Shown here one piece after another: positions 53,901-60,847 of a stretch of DNA of 64,000 nucleotides. This stretch comes from Spirosoma validum. GTDB lineage: Bacteria > Bacteroidota > Bacteroidia > Cytophagales > Spirosomataceae. Position 1 is the stretch's first letter. Each line of letters opens with the position of its first letter. The stretch is from assembly GCF_014699035.1 (NCBI RefSeq), contig NZ_JACXAA010000021.1, forward strand, positions 1 through 64,000, written 5' to 3'. The notes under the pieces were generated by a model that saw nothing but the letters and a program-made list of their open reading frames with translations, searched no databases and was not told where the DNA came from. The translations under genes were made by a program, and so were the position numbers.

Positions 53901-55320
53901 CGGGGCGATGTACAATGGCAACAGCAGCAGTCCACAACTCACCAATTGTCGGTTTGAGGGCAATTCCGTTTTGGGTTCGAATGGCAACTTCAGCTACGGT
54001 GGGGCGATGAGTAACCTTACCAATAGTAGCCCGCTTCTTCTCAACTGTAGTTTCCTGGGTAACTCGGTTTCGGGAAGTGCCAGTAACTACGGGGGAGCGA
54101 TGGCCAATAACGTTAATAGCAACCCCCAGTTGATTAATTGTAGTTTTCTCTCGAACTCGGCCGTGGGCGGTACCACTACCCGGGGTGGAGCCATCAATAA
54201 CGGTAACGGCTGCACCCCTCAGCTGACCAACTGTAGTTTTCTGAGCAATTCGGTTTCGGGAGCCTCTACTAACCAGGGTGGGGCGATCGCCAACAACACC
54301 AGTAGCGTGCAACTCACCAATTGTGTGGTGTTTAGTAACGGCGGGGACAATACATTTTATAACGTGAGCAGCCCCACCAGCGTGTCCATCACGGCGAGCT
54401 ACAGTTTGTTCGATAACACCGTAACGGGCTACACCACTGATCCCACCAACCTCACGGCGAGCAGTTCTCCTTTTGCCAGCACCACCAGCGTGAGCTTGAA
54501 TTTCTGCTCACCAGCCATCAACGTGGGCAATCCTGCCAGCCTCACCTCCGTAACAGGCCCTTACTCCGGAACGGCTCTGCCCACCACCGATCTGGCAGGC
54601 AATGCGCGGATCGTGGATGGACGGGTCGATCTGGGCGCCTATGAGTACCAGGGCAGCCCCATCACGGCGATGGCCTCCTCCCTAACCGCCCCGGTGGGTG
54701 GGGTGGTTAGCCTGAGCGCCAGCGCAGGAGACAGCTTCCAGTGGACGGCTCCCCCGGGCGCTACCCTGAGTTCCCCCACCACCGCGTCCACCGTCTCGGC
54801 CACACTGACCAGCGCCGGCCTGCAGACCTTCACCCTTGTCGTCAGTCAGGGCAGTTGTAGCCAGACGCTGACCGTCGGGGTAACGGCCATTCGGCTGGCG
54901 GACCTGACGCCGGTGCTCTACGCCCGACCCACAACAGCCTACGGCATCACCGATCTGACGGTGGTGGTGAATGTGGTGGAGCTGAACGACGTGGCCACCA
55001 GCGGCAGCCTGACGCTCAGGCTGACCAAAGACGCTAAAGTCACCCTGAGCTTACCCCAGAGTGCAACCCTTGTCGGGGGGCGAGAGGTGGCGAACAACGT
55101 CTGGACGTTTAGCGAGACGGACCCCAACTACTATGTGCTGACGACGAATCAAGTCATTGGGGCTGGGGATAAACTCTCGGTTGGCCTGACGGGGGTATTG
55201 CGCCCGGGGGCCACCACGGGTGTGATCAACCTGAGTGTGGTGGTGCTGCCCGGCGGTATGACCGAAGCGCGCGCCACCAACAACGCCGATGCTGACAAGA
55301 TCGATTATTTCCAGCAGTAG
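50944..55320 (+). CDS. Second giant secreted beta-helix protein with the shared C-terminal domain
   Basis: A 1458-residue paralogue of the protein at 40697. The signal peptide ends at about 35 (SSVLAQ). Beta-helix block 1 spans about 37-505 and block 2 about 806-1238, both with GDQVWVAAGIYKPT- or VWVATGTYKPT-type openings and coils such as PTLINCFFQGNSAKQGGAM. Between them are an Ig-like domain (YQWYKDS, about 505-590) and three PKD/Ig-like repeats of about 70 residues (VTLTASGASAYTWSNNTTGN, then VTLTASGASTYTWSDNTTAN, then a weaker one), which are rich in Thr and Ser. An Ig-like stretch (1240-1317) leads to the C-terminal domain (DLTPVLYARPT to DADKIDYFQQ, about 1318-1458), matched in the first giant protein. 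Role probably adhesion or matrix; unproven. Confidence 0.85.
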   Translation: MKTRLLPAGFALRPDRSLYYTLLLMIVSISSVLAQTSTIRYVKAGGTGNGSAWANASGDLQAMINASAAGDQVWVAAGIYKPTSTTSRTASFAMRPDLAIYGGFVGNETSLGARPTINPITGNPGSGQPSSTTLSGDIGTVGDNSDNSYHVIANFNFLTTTAILDGFVITGGNANLSSSDNSTNSGGGMRNFTSFQGEHTNPLIRNCSFVANSALSSGGAVYNGAVGCASDGSPTLINCFFQGNSAKQGGAMANSGSANADCGGRSNPTLINCFFQGNSARFGGAMFNSGFGGNFNAGLGQSNPTLTNCSFVANSAIDDYGIGGAMYNVGTSKGRTKATLTNCSFLNNTATYQGGAIANDGSDGVCSPTLTNCSFQGNTASYQGWAMFNTSNTTTGECIPSMFNCVVFGNGGPKTFYNIEVYPQVYSSLVEASVTGWLGMNYRNNLTTTVSPFAGTNTTQLRANSPAINAGDGSVDAGATDLAGNPRIVGCKIDMGAFEFQYTFLPIAINAQPASSSVVCAGTAVSVPVSVSGTVSGYQWYKDSFSNPVAGQTSATLTLNNPQPGDAGSYSLVVTSNCNSLTSTAFNLTVNKSTVSISPSSATVCQGQSVTLTASGASAYTWSNNTTGNTLTATTTGTYSVTGVDGNGCSNTASAQVTVYRPTVSISPGSVSICEGQSVTLTASGASTYTWSDNTTANTLTATTTGSYSVTGVDSRGCSNTATASVTVNNVPTVSISASPSATITQGSSVTLTAVATGATVVTWVTGSTNNSIVVSPTTSTPYSVTARNAAGCTASASLTITVLLPTCNPIQYVTQQGAGLRDGSSWSNALGANQLQLAINTAADCGGNRQVWVATGTYKPTTGSDRNASFSMRNGVAIYGGFAGTEAALTDRPAINPVTGQPSSTTLSGDIGSLGNTSDNSFRVISNPASLSLTTTAVLDGFVITGGAGGTLGGGMYNDASSPAILNCSFVANSVSVTSGSTSRGGAMYNGNSSSPQLTNCRFEGNSVLGSNGNFSYGGAMSNLTNSSPLLLNCSFLGNSVSGSASNYGGAMANNVNSNPQLINCSFLSNSAVGGTTTRGGAINNGNGCTPQLTNCSFLSNSVSGASTNQGGAIANNTSSVQLTNCVVFSNGGDNTFYNVSSPTSVSITASYSLFDNTVTGYTTDPTNLTASSSPFASTTSVSLNFCSPAINVGNPASLTSVTGPYSGTALPTTDLAGNARIVDGRVDLGAYEYQGSPITAMASSLTAPVGGVVSLSASAGDSFQWTAPPGATLSSPTTASTVSATLTSAGLQTFTLVVSQGSCSQTLTVGVTAIRLADLTPVLYARPTTAYGITDLTVVVNVVELNDVATSGSLTLRLTKDAKVTLSLPQSATLVGGREVANNVWTFSETDPNYYVLTTNQVIGAGDKLSVGLTGVLRPGATTGVINLSVVVLPGGMTEARATNNADADKIDYFQQ

Positions 55321-55360
55321 CGACAAGCCGGTCCGCCATGGCCCCGTTTTTACCCAAACC

Positions 55361-55390
55361 ACTTCCCGGCTGGCTTTCCAGCCGGGAAGT
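55361..55390 (+). terminator. Hairpin 3' of the second giant protein gene
   Basis: A perfect 13-bp stem (ACTTCCCGGCTGG with CCAGCCGGGAAGT) with loop CTTT, 40 bases after the stop codon. Very stable; no T tract follows. The rest of 55321-55640 holds nothing I recognise. Confidence 0.65.
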
Positions 55391-55640
55391 CATATCCTTC
55401 ACGAACCAACCTCTCAGCATTGCTTCCGCTAACGCACCGGCCCGGACACCTTTCCGTCTACCCTGGCTCAGCAGGCCCAGGGACTGAAAACCGATGCGAA
55501 GCAGCCATGGGCGCTGCCACAACTAGTGGTTCACTTGGCGGCTCAGCCCACTCAGTACAGCTTCTGGCTAGAAGAGCTAAGTCTTCCTTAATCGGTCCGT
55601 AGGGCCACGCCACTAAACTGAATCGCCTTCCTTCTCGTCC

Positions 55641-56108
55641 ATGATCTTTCTGCCTCAATCCTGTCCACCAGACGAGTGCCCTGACTGGCCTCCGCTACAA
55701 ATCATGCGTCTACGAGCCGGAAGGCAGCCCGTGGCCCCATCCGAACTGGTGTATCTATCGAGAGCGCATAAGTATAGTTGGTTGCACTGCCGCGATGGGC
55801 GTCAATGGCTGGTGCCCTATAGCCTCAAGCGGCTGCAGGCCCAGCTGCCCCCGGCAAGCTTTGTGCGGCTGCACCGTTCGTATCTGGTCAATCGTTGGTT
55901 TCTCGATCGGGTCGAGACGCATCCGACCAGCCATCACCGCTTATATTTGGTGAGCGGCATGAGTCCATTGGTGTCGCGGGGGCACTGGGTACGCATCCGA
56001 CAAGAACTCGGGCTGGTTCAGCAACCCGGAGTGGCTTTACCCATTAATGGATATCTTGGTCGGGGATACTACCATCCTCGTCGGCTGAGGCTTTATGTCG
56101 GGTTCTGA
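55641..56108 (+). CDS. Stand-alone LytTR DNA-binding protein
   Basis: A 155-residue protein with a LytTR domain over about 22-125: LVYLSRAHKYSWLHCRDGRQ (first strands), LKRLQAQLPPASFVRLHRSY (the family's FxRxHRSYLVN signature) and VNRWFLDRVET. No receiver domain is joined, so it would need no direct phosphorylation, or it could be regulated by ligand or partner. The C-terminal 30 residues (PINGYLGRGYYHPRRLRLYV) are Arg/Tyr-rich and unlike the family. It lies behind the second giant protein, so it may complete the local control circuit. The start is uncertain; the Met at residue 22 is an alternative. Confidence 0.8.
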   Translation: MIFLPQSCPPDECPDWPPLQIMRLRAGRQPVAPSELVYLSRAHKYSWLHCRDGRQWLVPYSLKRLQAQLPPASFVRLHRSYLVNRWFLDRVETHPTSHHRLYLVSGMSPLVSRGHWVRIRQELGLVQQPGVALPINGYLGRGYYHPRRLRLYVGF

Positions 56109-56214
56109 GCCATTTATCTAGCCAGTGGTCCCGGTGGATCTGGTCGAACGGACATCATTGCTAACCGATTTGCTCGATAAAGGCCACAACAACGTAGGAT
56201 CGGCGTAATTCCCG

Positions 56215-56246
56215 ATTCTCACATAAACGCTCCCCAAAATGAGACG
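56215..56246 (+). repeat. Dispersed intergenic repeat, copy C
   Basis: TCTCA, then AAACGCTCC, then TGAGACG, followed by TCTTTTTA. At 56326-56344 follows GAGACTATAAGCTCTCTTT, shared with 38722-38740. It lies between the LytTR gene and the toxin-antitoxin pair. Confidence 0.6.
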
Positions 56247-56355
56247 TCTTTTTACCCAACTCCCTTCACACTTTTAGTCATTGTTGAACCAGAAGCATCA
56301 AAAGATAGTTACGACACTATCAAATGAGACTATAAGCTCTCTTTGGTAGTACAAC

Positions 56356-56781
56356 ATGGCAACGCAAGCTTCTGCTTACATTAGCGAACAAAATCCCTTT
56401 CCTCAGCCTCTGACGGCTCTTCAACTCATTGACCGCTCTCGCCAAGGACTAATGGGCACTGAGGCCGGACACATTGCCGGGTTATTGGGAGTCACGGATA
56501 AGGAGATGGCTAGGTTACTTAATCAGTCAGTGGCTACCTTCCACCGACAGGCTAAGGCTGGGCGACTCGATGCCGCCACTTCCGAAAAGCTGCTGCTATT
56601 GGGTCGATTGGCGGGCTATGGAGCAACCGTTTTCCAAGACCAAGGCAAGTTTAATCGTTGGCTACGTCGACCCTTACGGCTATTAGGGGATCGGTCTCCC
56701 TTAGATCTGCTGGATAGCCCCACCGGTGTCCAGTTGATCGAAGACATCTTAGGGCGGATTGAATATGGAGTCTTTAGCTAA
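56356..56781 (+). CDS. Xre/MbcA/ParS-type antitoxin (DUF2384)
   Basis: A 141-residue protein. The N-terminal part has an Xre-like helix-turn-helix (IAGLLGVTDKEMARLLNQ, then ATFHRQAKAGRLDAATSEKL). The C-terminal half (AGYGATVFQDQGKFNRWLRR, LGDRSPLDLLDSPTGVQLIE) is the toxin-binding domain that wraps the RES toxin. It neutralises the protein encoded immediately downstream and represses the pair's promoter. The stop overlaps the toxin ATG by one base (TAATG), so translation is coupled. The dispersed repeat copy C lies about 110 bases upstream. Confidence 0.88.
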   Translation: MATQASAYISEQNPFPQPLTALQLIDRSRQGLMGTEAGHIAGLLGVTDKEMARLLNQSVATFHRQAKAGRLDAATSEKLLLLGRLAGYGATVFQDQGKFNRWLRRPLRLLGDRSPLDLLDSPTGVQLIEDILGRIEYGVFS

Positions 56782-57272
56782 TGGCCATCACTTTGTATCG
56801 TATCCAAACCGACGCGCATCGTGACAGCATCCTAGAGGGCATAGGGGCTAAACTACGGGGTGGGCGCTGGAATGCTAAAGGACGGCCTATGGTCTACACG
56901 GCCACTACCCCCGAACTATGTTTTCTAGAGTACATGGTGCATCTGGACGGCACGCCTTTAGCGGACCTGCCTCCGCTGATCCTATGTGAAATTGTCGTAC
57001 CCGACCACTCAATCATCTTTGTAAGCGTGGAAGAACTGCCTCTTGGCTGGGATGATCCCTATGCCACTCCTGTAGGCTTGCCGTTTTTTGCCGACCAGCA
57101 GTTCGAGCGCCACAAGAGTTTATGTTTGGCTTTACCTTCAACTGTAGTTCCCCTGTCGCCTTCCCGCAATGTATTGTTAGACCCCTTACATGCTCAGCGT
57201 AGCGAGTGCCACGTCCTCTCGATTCAACCTTACCCGATTGATCCCCGTTTACCAACGGCGGCATTAGCCTAA
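56781..57272 (+). CDS. RES-domain toxin, NAD-degrading
   Basis: A 163-residue toxin of the RES family, known members of which split NAD by phosphorolysis and stop growth until neutralised. It shows the family's Arg in LRGGRWNAKGRPMVYT, Glu in ELCFLEYMVHLDG and Ser in the stretch PSRNVLLDPLHA. The length fits the family (about 150-165). It is cytoplasmic and bound by the antitoxin whose gene overlaps it. The pair stands alone near repeats, as usual for mobile stability modules. Confidence 0.88.
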   Translation: MAITLYRIQTDAHRDSILEGIGAKLRGGRWNAKGRPMVYTATTPELCFLEYMVHLDGTPLADLPPLILCEIVVPDHSIIFVSVEELPLGWDDPYATPVGLPFFADQQFERHKSLCLALPSTVVPLSPSRNVLLDPLHAQRSECHVLSIQPYPIDPRLPTAALA

Positions 57273-57422
57273 ATGACAGGGCATTTTTGGTGATACCTTT
57301 TTATAGGCTAATGTTAGCCGTCGCTTTAAATGGGGGGTTAATGATACATCTATAATGAGGAAATGAAAATTTTTATTATCTTGATTTACCCCCCCTTATT
57401 TTGTAAGGCTTATTAACTCTGT

Positions 57423-58030
57423 TTAATGACGACCACCCCCAATTGCAAGCCCAAAGTTAATATCAAAGTAGGAGCTTTTGCTCACAAATCCGTAGACTTG
57501 ACCGTTATTAAAGACGGCAACACCGACTGTATTAGGGATAAGATTGTAATCCAGACTTAATTGGAAATGCCCCGTTTTAAAGCCTGCTCGGATCAAACCT
57601 CCCAACTTATTACCCCCAGCAAGTACACTCTTTGACTGTTCTTGCCCCCCTTTAGAGATACTCAATTCCGTTTGAGCTAACGAGAATACACCGATACCGG
57701 CACCAAGGAAAGGCCGAAATCTAGCATTCGTTAAGAAGTAATTCCCGGTTAGTAAAGCGGAGCCCACTGCCTTGAGTTCACTGGTCGAATTCGCATTATC
57801 AAAAGCAACTTCACGGGCCATGATAGCCACCGAAAGCTTAAGGCCAGCCTCCAGACGATTGGTGAAAGCATACTTAGGTTCGAGGGTAAACGAGAGCCCC
57901 CCGACGCATTGTTCCCAATTGGTTTAGCATAGCCTAAAGCTAGGTTTACTTTAAATGGCTTGTAGTCTTGAGCCACTGCGAACTGGCTTAAAAACGAACT
58001 GGTTATCAAGAAAGTAAGAATTCTTTTCAT
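57423..58030 (-). pseudogene. Outer-membrane beta-barrel protein, one frameshift in a G run
   Basis: The signal peptide MKRILTFLITSSFLSQFAVAQ and first strand (FKVNLALGYAKPIGNNASGG) are followed by a frame change in a run of six G (plus-strand C 57897-57902). With seven G the frame reads on as LSFTLEPKYAFTNRLEAGLK and LSVAIMAR and continues as a complete barrel to the stop (RFRPFLGAGIGVF, GFKTGHFQLSLDYNLIPN, SYFDINFGLAIGGG). The ending in alternating aromatic residues is typical of outer-membrane barrels of about 195 residues. One base restores the gene, so it is a switchable locus, a recent mutation or a sequence error. Homologues are small porin-like or structural proteins of unknown role. 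Confidence 0.8.
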
Positions 58031-58122
58031 AGTTAAGTTTGATGAGGAAAACGAATGACCAAATCTATTAAATTAATTATGAAAAGTGTTCTCATTCTAC
58101 TAAGCTTTGATTAGAACATTAG

Positions 58123-58152
58123 AATCTCAATAAAACGCTCCCCCATGAGACG
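58123..58152 (+). repeat. Dispersed intergenic repeat, copy D
   Basis: TCTCA, then AAAACGCTCC, then TGAGACG. It lies between the divergent barrel pseudogene and the gene at 58308, so it would be in the leader or promoter of one of them. Confidence 0.6.
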
Positions 58153-58307
58153 AACGAGTTTATCCTTCTGCCTTTATGCTGCCGTTAGGGTGAGAAGTAT
58201 TTAGAAAGAGGACACGCCTGTCATCAACAGTCACTAGTTTGTTAAAACTCCTTAACGGCTTACAACCGCCCGACACCCTTCCGCGTCTGAATGGTAAAAC
58301 CCCTCGT

Positions 58308-59285
58308 ATGAACCAGTTCCTTACCCTTTATCGTCTTCTGAATATCATTCTCCTCTCGGTTAGTCAGCCTGACCAGGACGATCAAACCGATTACACAACC
58401 TATCATCAAACCATTGCTAAGGCACAACAGCTTATTGCCCACAAACACTACCAGGAGGCATTATCGCTCTACAACCAGGTGGTTGATCGCTACGAGTTCG
58501 TCTTTTCCAGAGACTACAAAGTGGCTACCCAATTGGCTCTACAAGTGGGCCAAAAGCAGCAGGCGTTTACCTATCTTAAGAAAGCAATCGCTACGGGCTG
58601 GACGATGAGCGACATCAAGAAAAATGCCTTGCTCACTCCGCTTCAGGGCGATCCGCAGTGGCGTGTGGTTGAACAACAGTACGACTCGCTCAGAGCACGC
58701 TACCAAACCGGGGGAAACCAGGCTATTCGGGCTCGGGTTGAGAAGATGTTCAAGAAAGATCAGCGAAAAGCCCTGTTAGCCCTATTTCGTATGGGGGCTA
58801 CTCAGGAACAGTACGCCGAAAAACGGTTTGCGCCCCACAATGAGCAGCAGATGGGTCAACTCCTGCCCATTATTGATCAATACGGCTACCCCGGTGAGCG
58901 ACTGATTCACAATAGTTACTGGGCGGCGGTCATGCTGAGTCATCACAACTCGATTAGTAAAGCCTATACCTTGAAAGACACCGTGTACCCCCATGTGCGG
59001 CCCAAGCTGATGAAGGCCCTGAAGTCCGGTCAGCTGTCGCCCTACGAATTTGCCATGATTGATGACTGGTATATGGCCGTCAAGACCAATGGGCAACAGA
59101 CGCACTTCGGCTATTTAAGTAGTTCCTTGACGGCTCAGGCGAAGGCCAACGTTGATCAACGCCGGGCAGCTATCGGCCTGAGCAGTGTAGAAACGATTAG
59201 TTTGTTGACTGATCTGCACCAACAGACGGGCTTCAACTGTTACTTGCCCTCCAATCTGGTTAAGAAAATAGCGCCCGCTGAGTAG
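58308..59285 (+). CDS. Exported TPR-like protein with DUF6624-like C-terminal part
   Basis: About 325 residues from the ATG at 58308; the frame opens at 58239 but a hydrophobic start (MNQFLTLYRLLNIILLSVSQ) begins here. Residues 30-150 are helical with a TPR pattern (AQQLIAHKHYQEALSLYNQV, ALQVGQKQQAFTYLKKAIAT). The second half (KALLALFRMGATQEQYAEKR, MGQLLPIIDQYGYPGERLIH, SYWAAVMLSHHNS) resembles DUF6624, a domain of unknown function common in Bacteroidota. No catalytic residues can be assigned. It stands alone. Confidence 0.6.
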   Translation: MNQFLTLYRLLNIILLSVSQPDQDDQTDYTTYHQTIAKAQQLIAHKHYQEALSLYNQVVDRYEFVFSRDYKVATQLALQVGQKQQAFTYLKKAIATGWTMSDIKKNALLTPLQGDPQWRVVEQQYDSLRARYQTGGNQAIRARVEKMFKKDQRKALLALFRMGATQEQYAEKRFAPHNEQQMGQLLPIIDQYGYPGERLIHNSYWAAVMLSHHNSISKAYTLKDTVYPHVRPKLMKALKSGQLSPYEFAMIDDWYMAVKTNGQQTHFGYLSSSLTAQAKANVDQRRAAIGLSSVETISLLTDLHQQTGFNCYLPSNLVKKIAPAE

Positions 59286-59589
59286 GCTGGGTAGTATTCT
59301 AGCGGTAGCAAGGGCAGTAGACCTGAAGCCATTTTAGGTTCCATTCGCTCACCAATCCTGCATAAGCATTCTCAACGTATGGCTTTAGTGCACGAGACGT
59401 TGAGTTTCGAGTTGTACCCGCTTCGGAAGCCCGGCGCAACCGCAGATGGGAGTTAATGTGCTTTTTTCAGAAGGCATCTCATCGGGCATTAGGGCTAATT
59501 GTTAAATTCTCTTAACGGAGGATCGCTGACCTATCGCTACTCTACTTTTGCTACTCAACTGGCTTTTTAATTTAGAAGAAACGAATCAT
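59286..59589. other. Intergenic stretch, no gene seen
   Basis: About 300 bases. A possible divergent relative of the dispersed repeat (59371-59404: TTCTCA, then GAGACG, then TTGAG) is visible but weak. Confidence 0.3.
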
Positions 59590-60465
59590 ATGAAAGGAAT
59601 TCTCTGCCTTCTCTTTTTTTCATTAACAAGTATCGCTTGCAACGATGCCAACAAGCCTAGCCATGTCAAAGAGCCCAAAGAATCAATTAAGTACGGCTCT
59701 AATAAGGGAAAGTATTTGGTTATACATGGGACCAAGATTTATTATGAGGAATATGGAGAAGGAATTCCCTTATTGCTCTTGCACCAAGGGCTGGGCTCAA
59801 TAGAAAACTTAGGGGGGATCATCCCCGAACTGTCAAAACATTTCAGGGTTATAGCGCCTGATGCCCCGGGGCATGGACGCTCAGAGCATGCTGATAGTTT
59901 AAGTGGCGCATTGCTAGCCGATTACAACTCGCAGCTTATCGATCAACTGAACCTAGATAGTGTTTATGTAATGGGTTGGAGTACAGGAGGCAACACGTCA
60001 TTGCTGCTGGCCGCCAATAGGCCTGACAAAATAAAGAAAGTGGTGAGCGGTGCATCGAATTCAACAGCCAGTGGACTAAAGCAGGAAGCACGCGATATGT
60101 TAAAAGCATATACCATTGAAGCGGTAAAAGAGGATAAGGATTGGTTAGAAAATTATCAGCGACTGAATCCCGAACCTGAAAAATGGATGAAGTTTTGGAA
60201 GGACAATCAACGGACGTGGGAACGGGAGATTAAGATTCCAGCTGATAAAATTGCCCAGATTAAAGTACCTGTGTTGTTGATTCGTGGCGACAGAGACATG
60301 ATCAAACTAGATCATACAATATCCCTTTTTGAAGCGCTACAAGATGGGCAACTATGTATTTATCCGAACGTGGGCCACGACATGCCAGACGAAAAGGCGG
60401 ATGCTTTATGCAGAATTGCCGTGGATTTCTTTAATGAACGTAAAGTCAAGGTAAAACGACATTAA
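59590..60465 (+). CDS. Alpha/beta hydrolase lipoprotein
   Basis: About 291 residues from the ATG at 59590 (MKGILCLLFFSLTSIAC), chosen because a lipoprotein signal with lipobox SIAC begins here. The hydrolase has LLLLHQGLGSIENLGGIIPE (oxyanion loop; HQG replaces HGG), VIAPDAPGHGRSEHADS, the nucleophile elbow VMGWSTGGNTSLL, the acid in LIRGDRDMIK and the His in VGHDMPDEKA. The triad is complete. It probably cleaves a small ester or lactone at the outer or inner membrane face. Base use is more AT-rich than the genes at 23-33 kb, which suggests a different history. It is not in an operon. Confidence 0.85.
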   Translation: MKGILCLLFFSLTSIACNDANKPSHVKEPKESIKYGSNKGKYLVIHGTKIYYEEYGEGIPLLLLHQGLGSIENLGGIIPELSKHFRVIAPDAPGHGRSEHADSLSGALLADYNSQLIDQLNLDSVYVMGWSTGGNTSLLLAANRPDKIKKVVSGASNSTASGLKQEARDMLKAYTIEAVKEDKDWLENYQRLNPEPEKWMKFWKDNQRTWEREIKIPADKIAQIKVPVLLIRGDRDMIKLDHTISLFEALQDGQLCIYPNVGHDMPDEKADALCRIAVDFFNERKVKVKRH

Positions 60466-60847
60466 CCGTATGCTACAGATAGTACCGCGGTGGCGGGCCA
60501 CTTGACAAATATTAAAAACCATAATCTCAATATACGCTCCAAAATGAAACTCATACCTCTATTTCCGGGCGTTCAATGACACGAACTATTGATTACGTTG
60601 TCCCCCCTATTTGATTATCCAGGCATAATCGGATAACTGGGGTAACTGATGAATGGGGAATCCCACTGGCGTACACAATTTCCCCTCAACTCCTCATCAC
60701 AAGATAACTGTTCGCTAATGGCTCCAATCAGATAAGGGCCAGTATAGGGCTTATGAGCTTTAGACAACATCTATCCACTTATTTTCAAGCAACCTATCGG
60801 CAACAAGCCGAAGTTGGTCGATGAGATTCAAAAAAAACCTTACCTGT
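60466..60847. other. Intergenic stretch with dispersed repeat copy E
   Basis: About 380 bases holding the repeat at 60522-60551. At 60718 ATGGCTCCAATCAGATA resembles ATGGCTCCTATCTGATA at 63478, which may be a remnant of another repeat. Nothing else is recognised. Confidence 0.4.
60522..60551 (+). repeat. Dispersed intergenic repeat, copy E
   Basis: ATAATCTCAA, then TACGCTCC, then TGAAAC, the most changed of the five clear copies. Confidence 0.5.
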
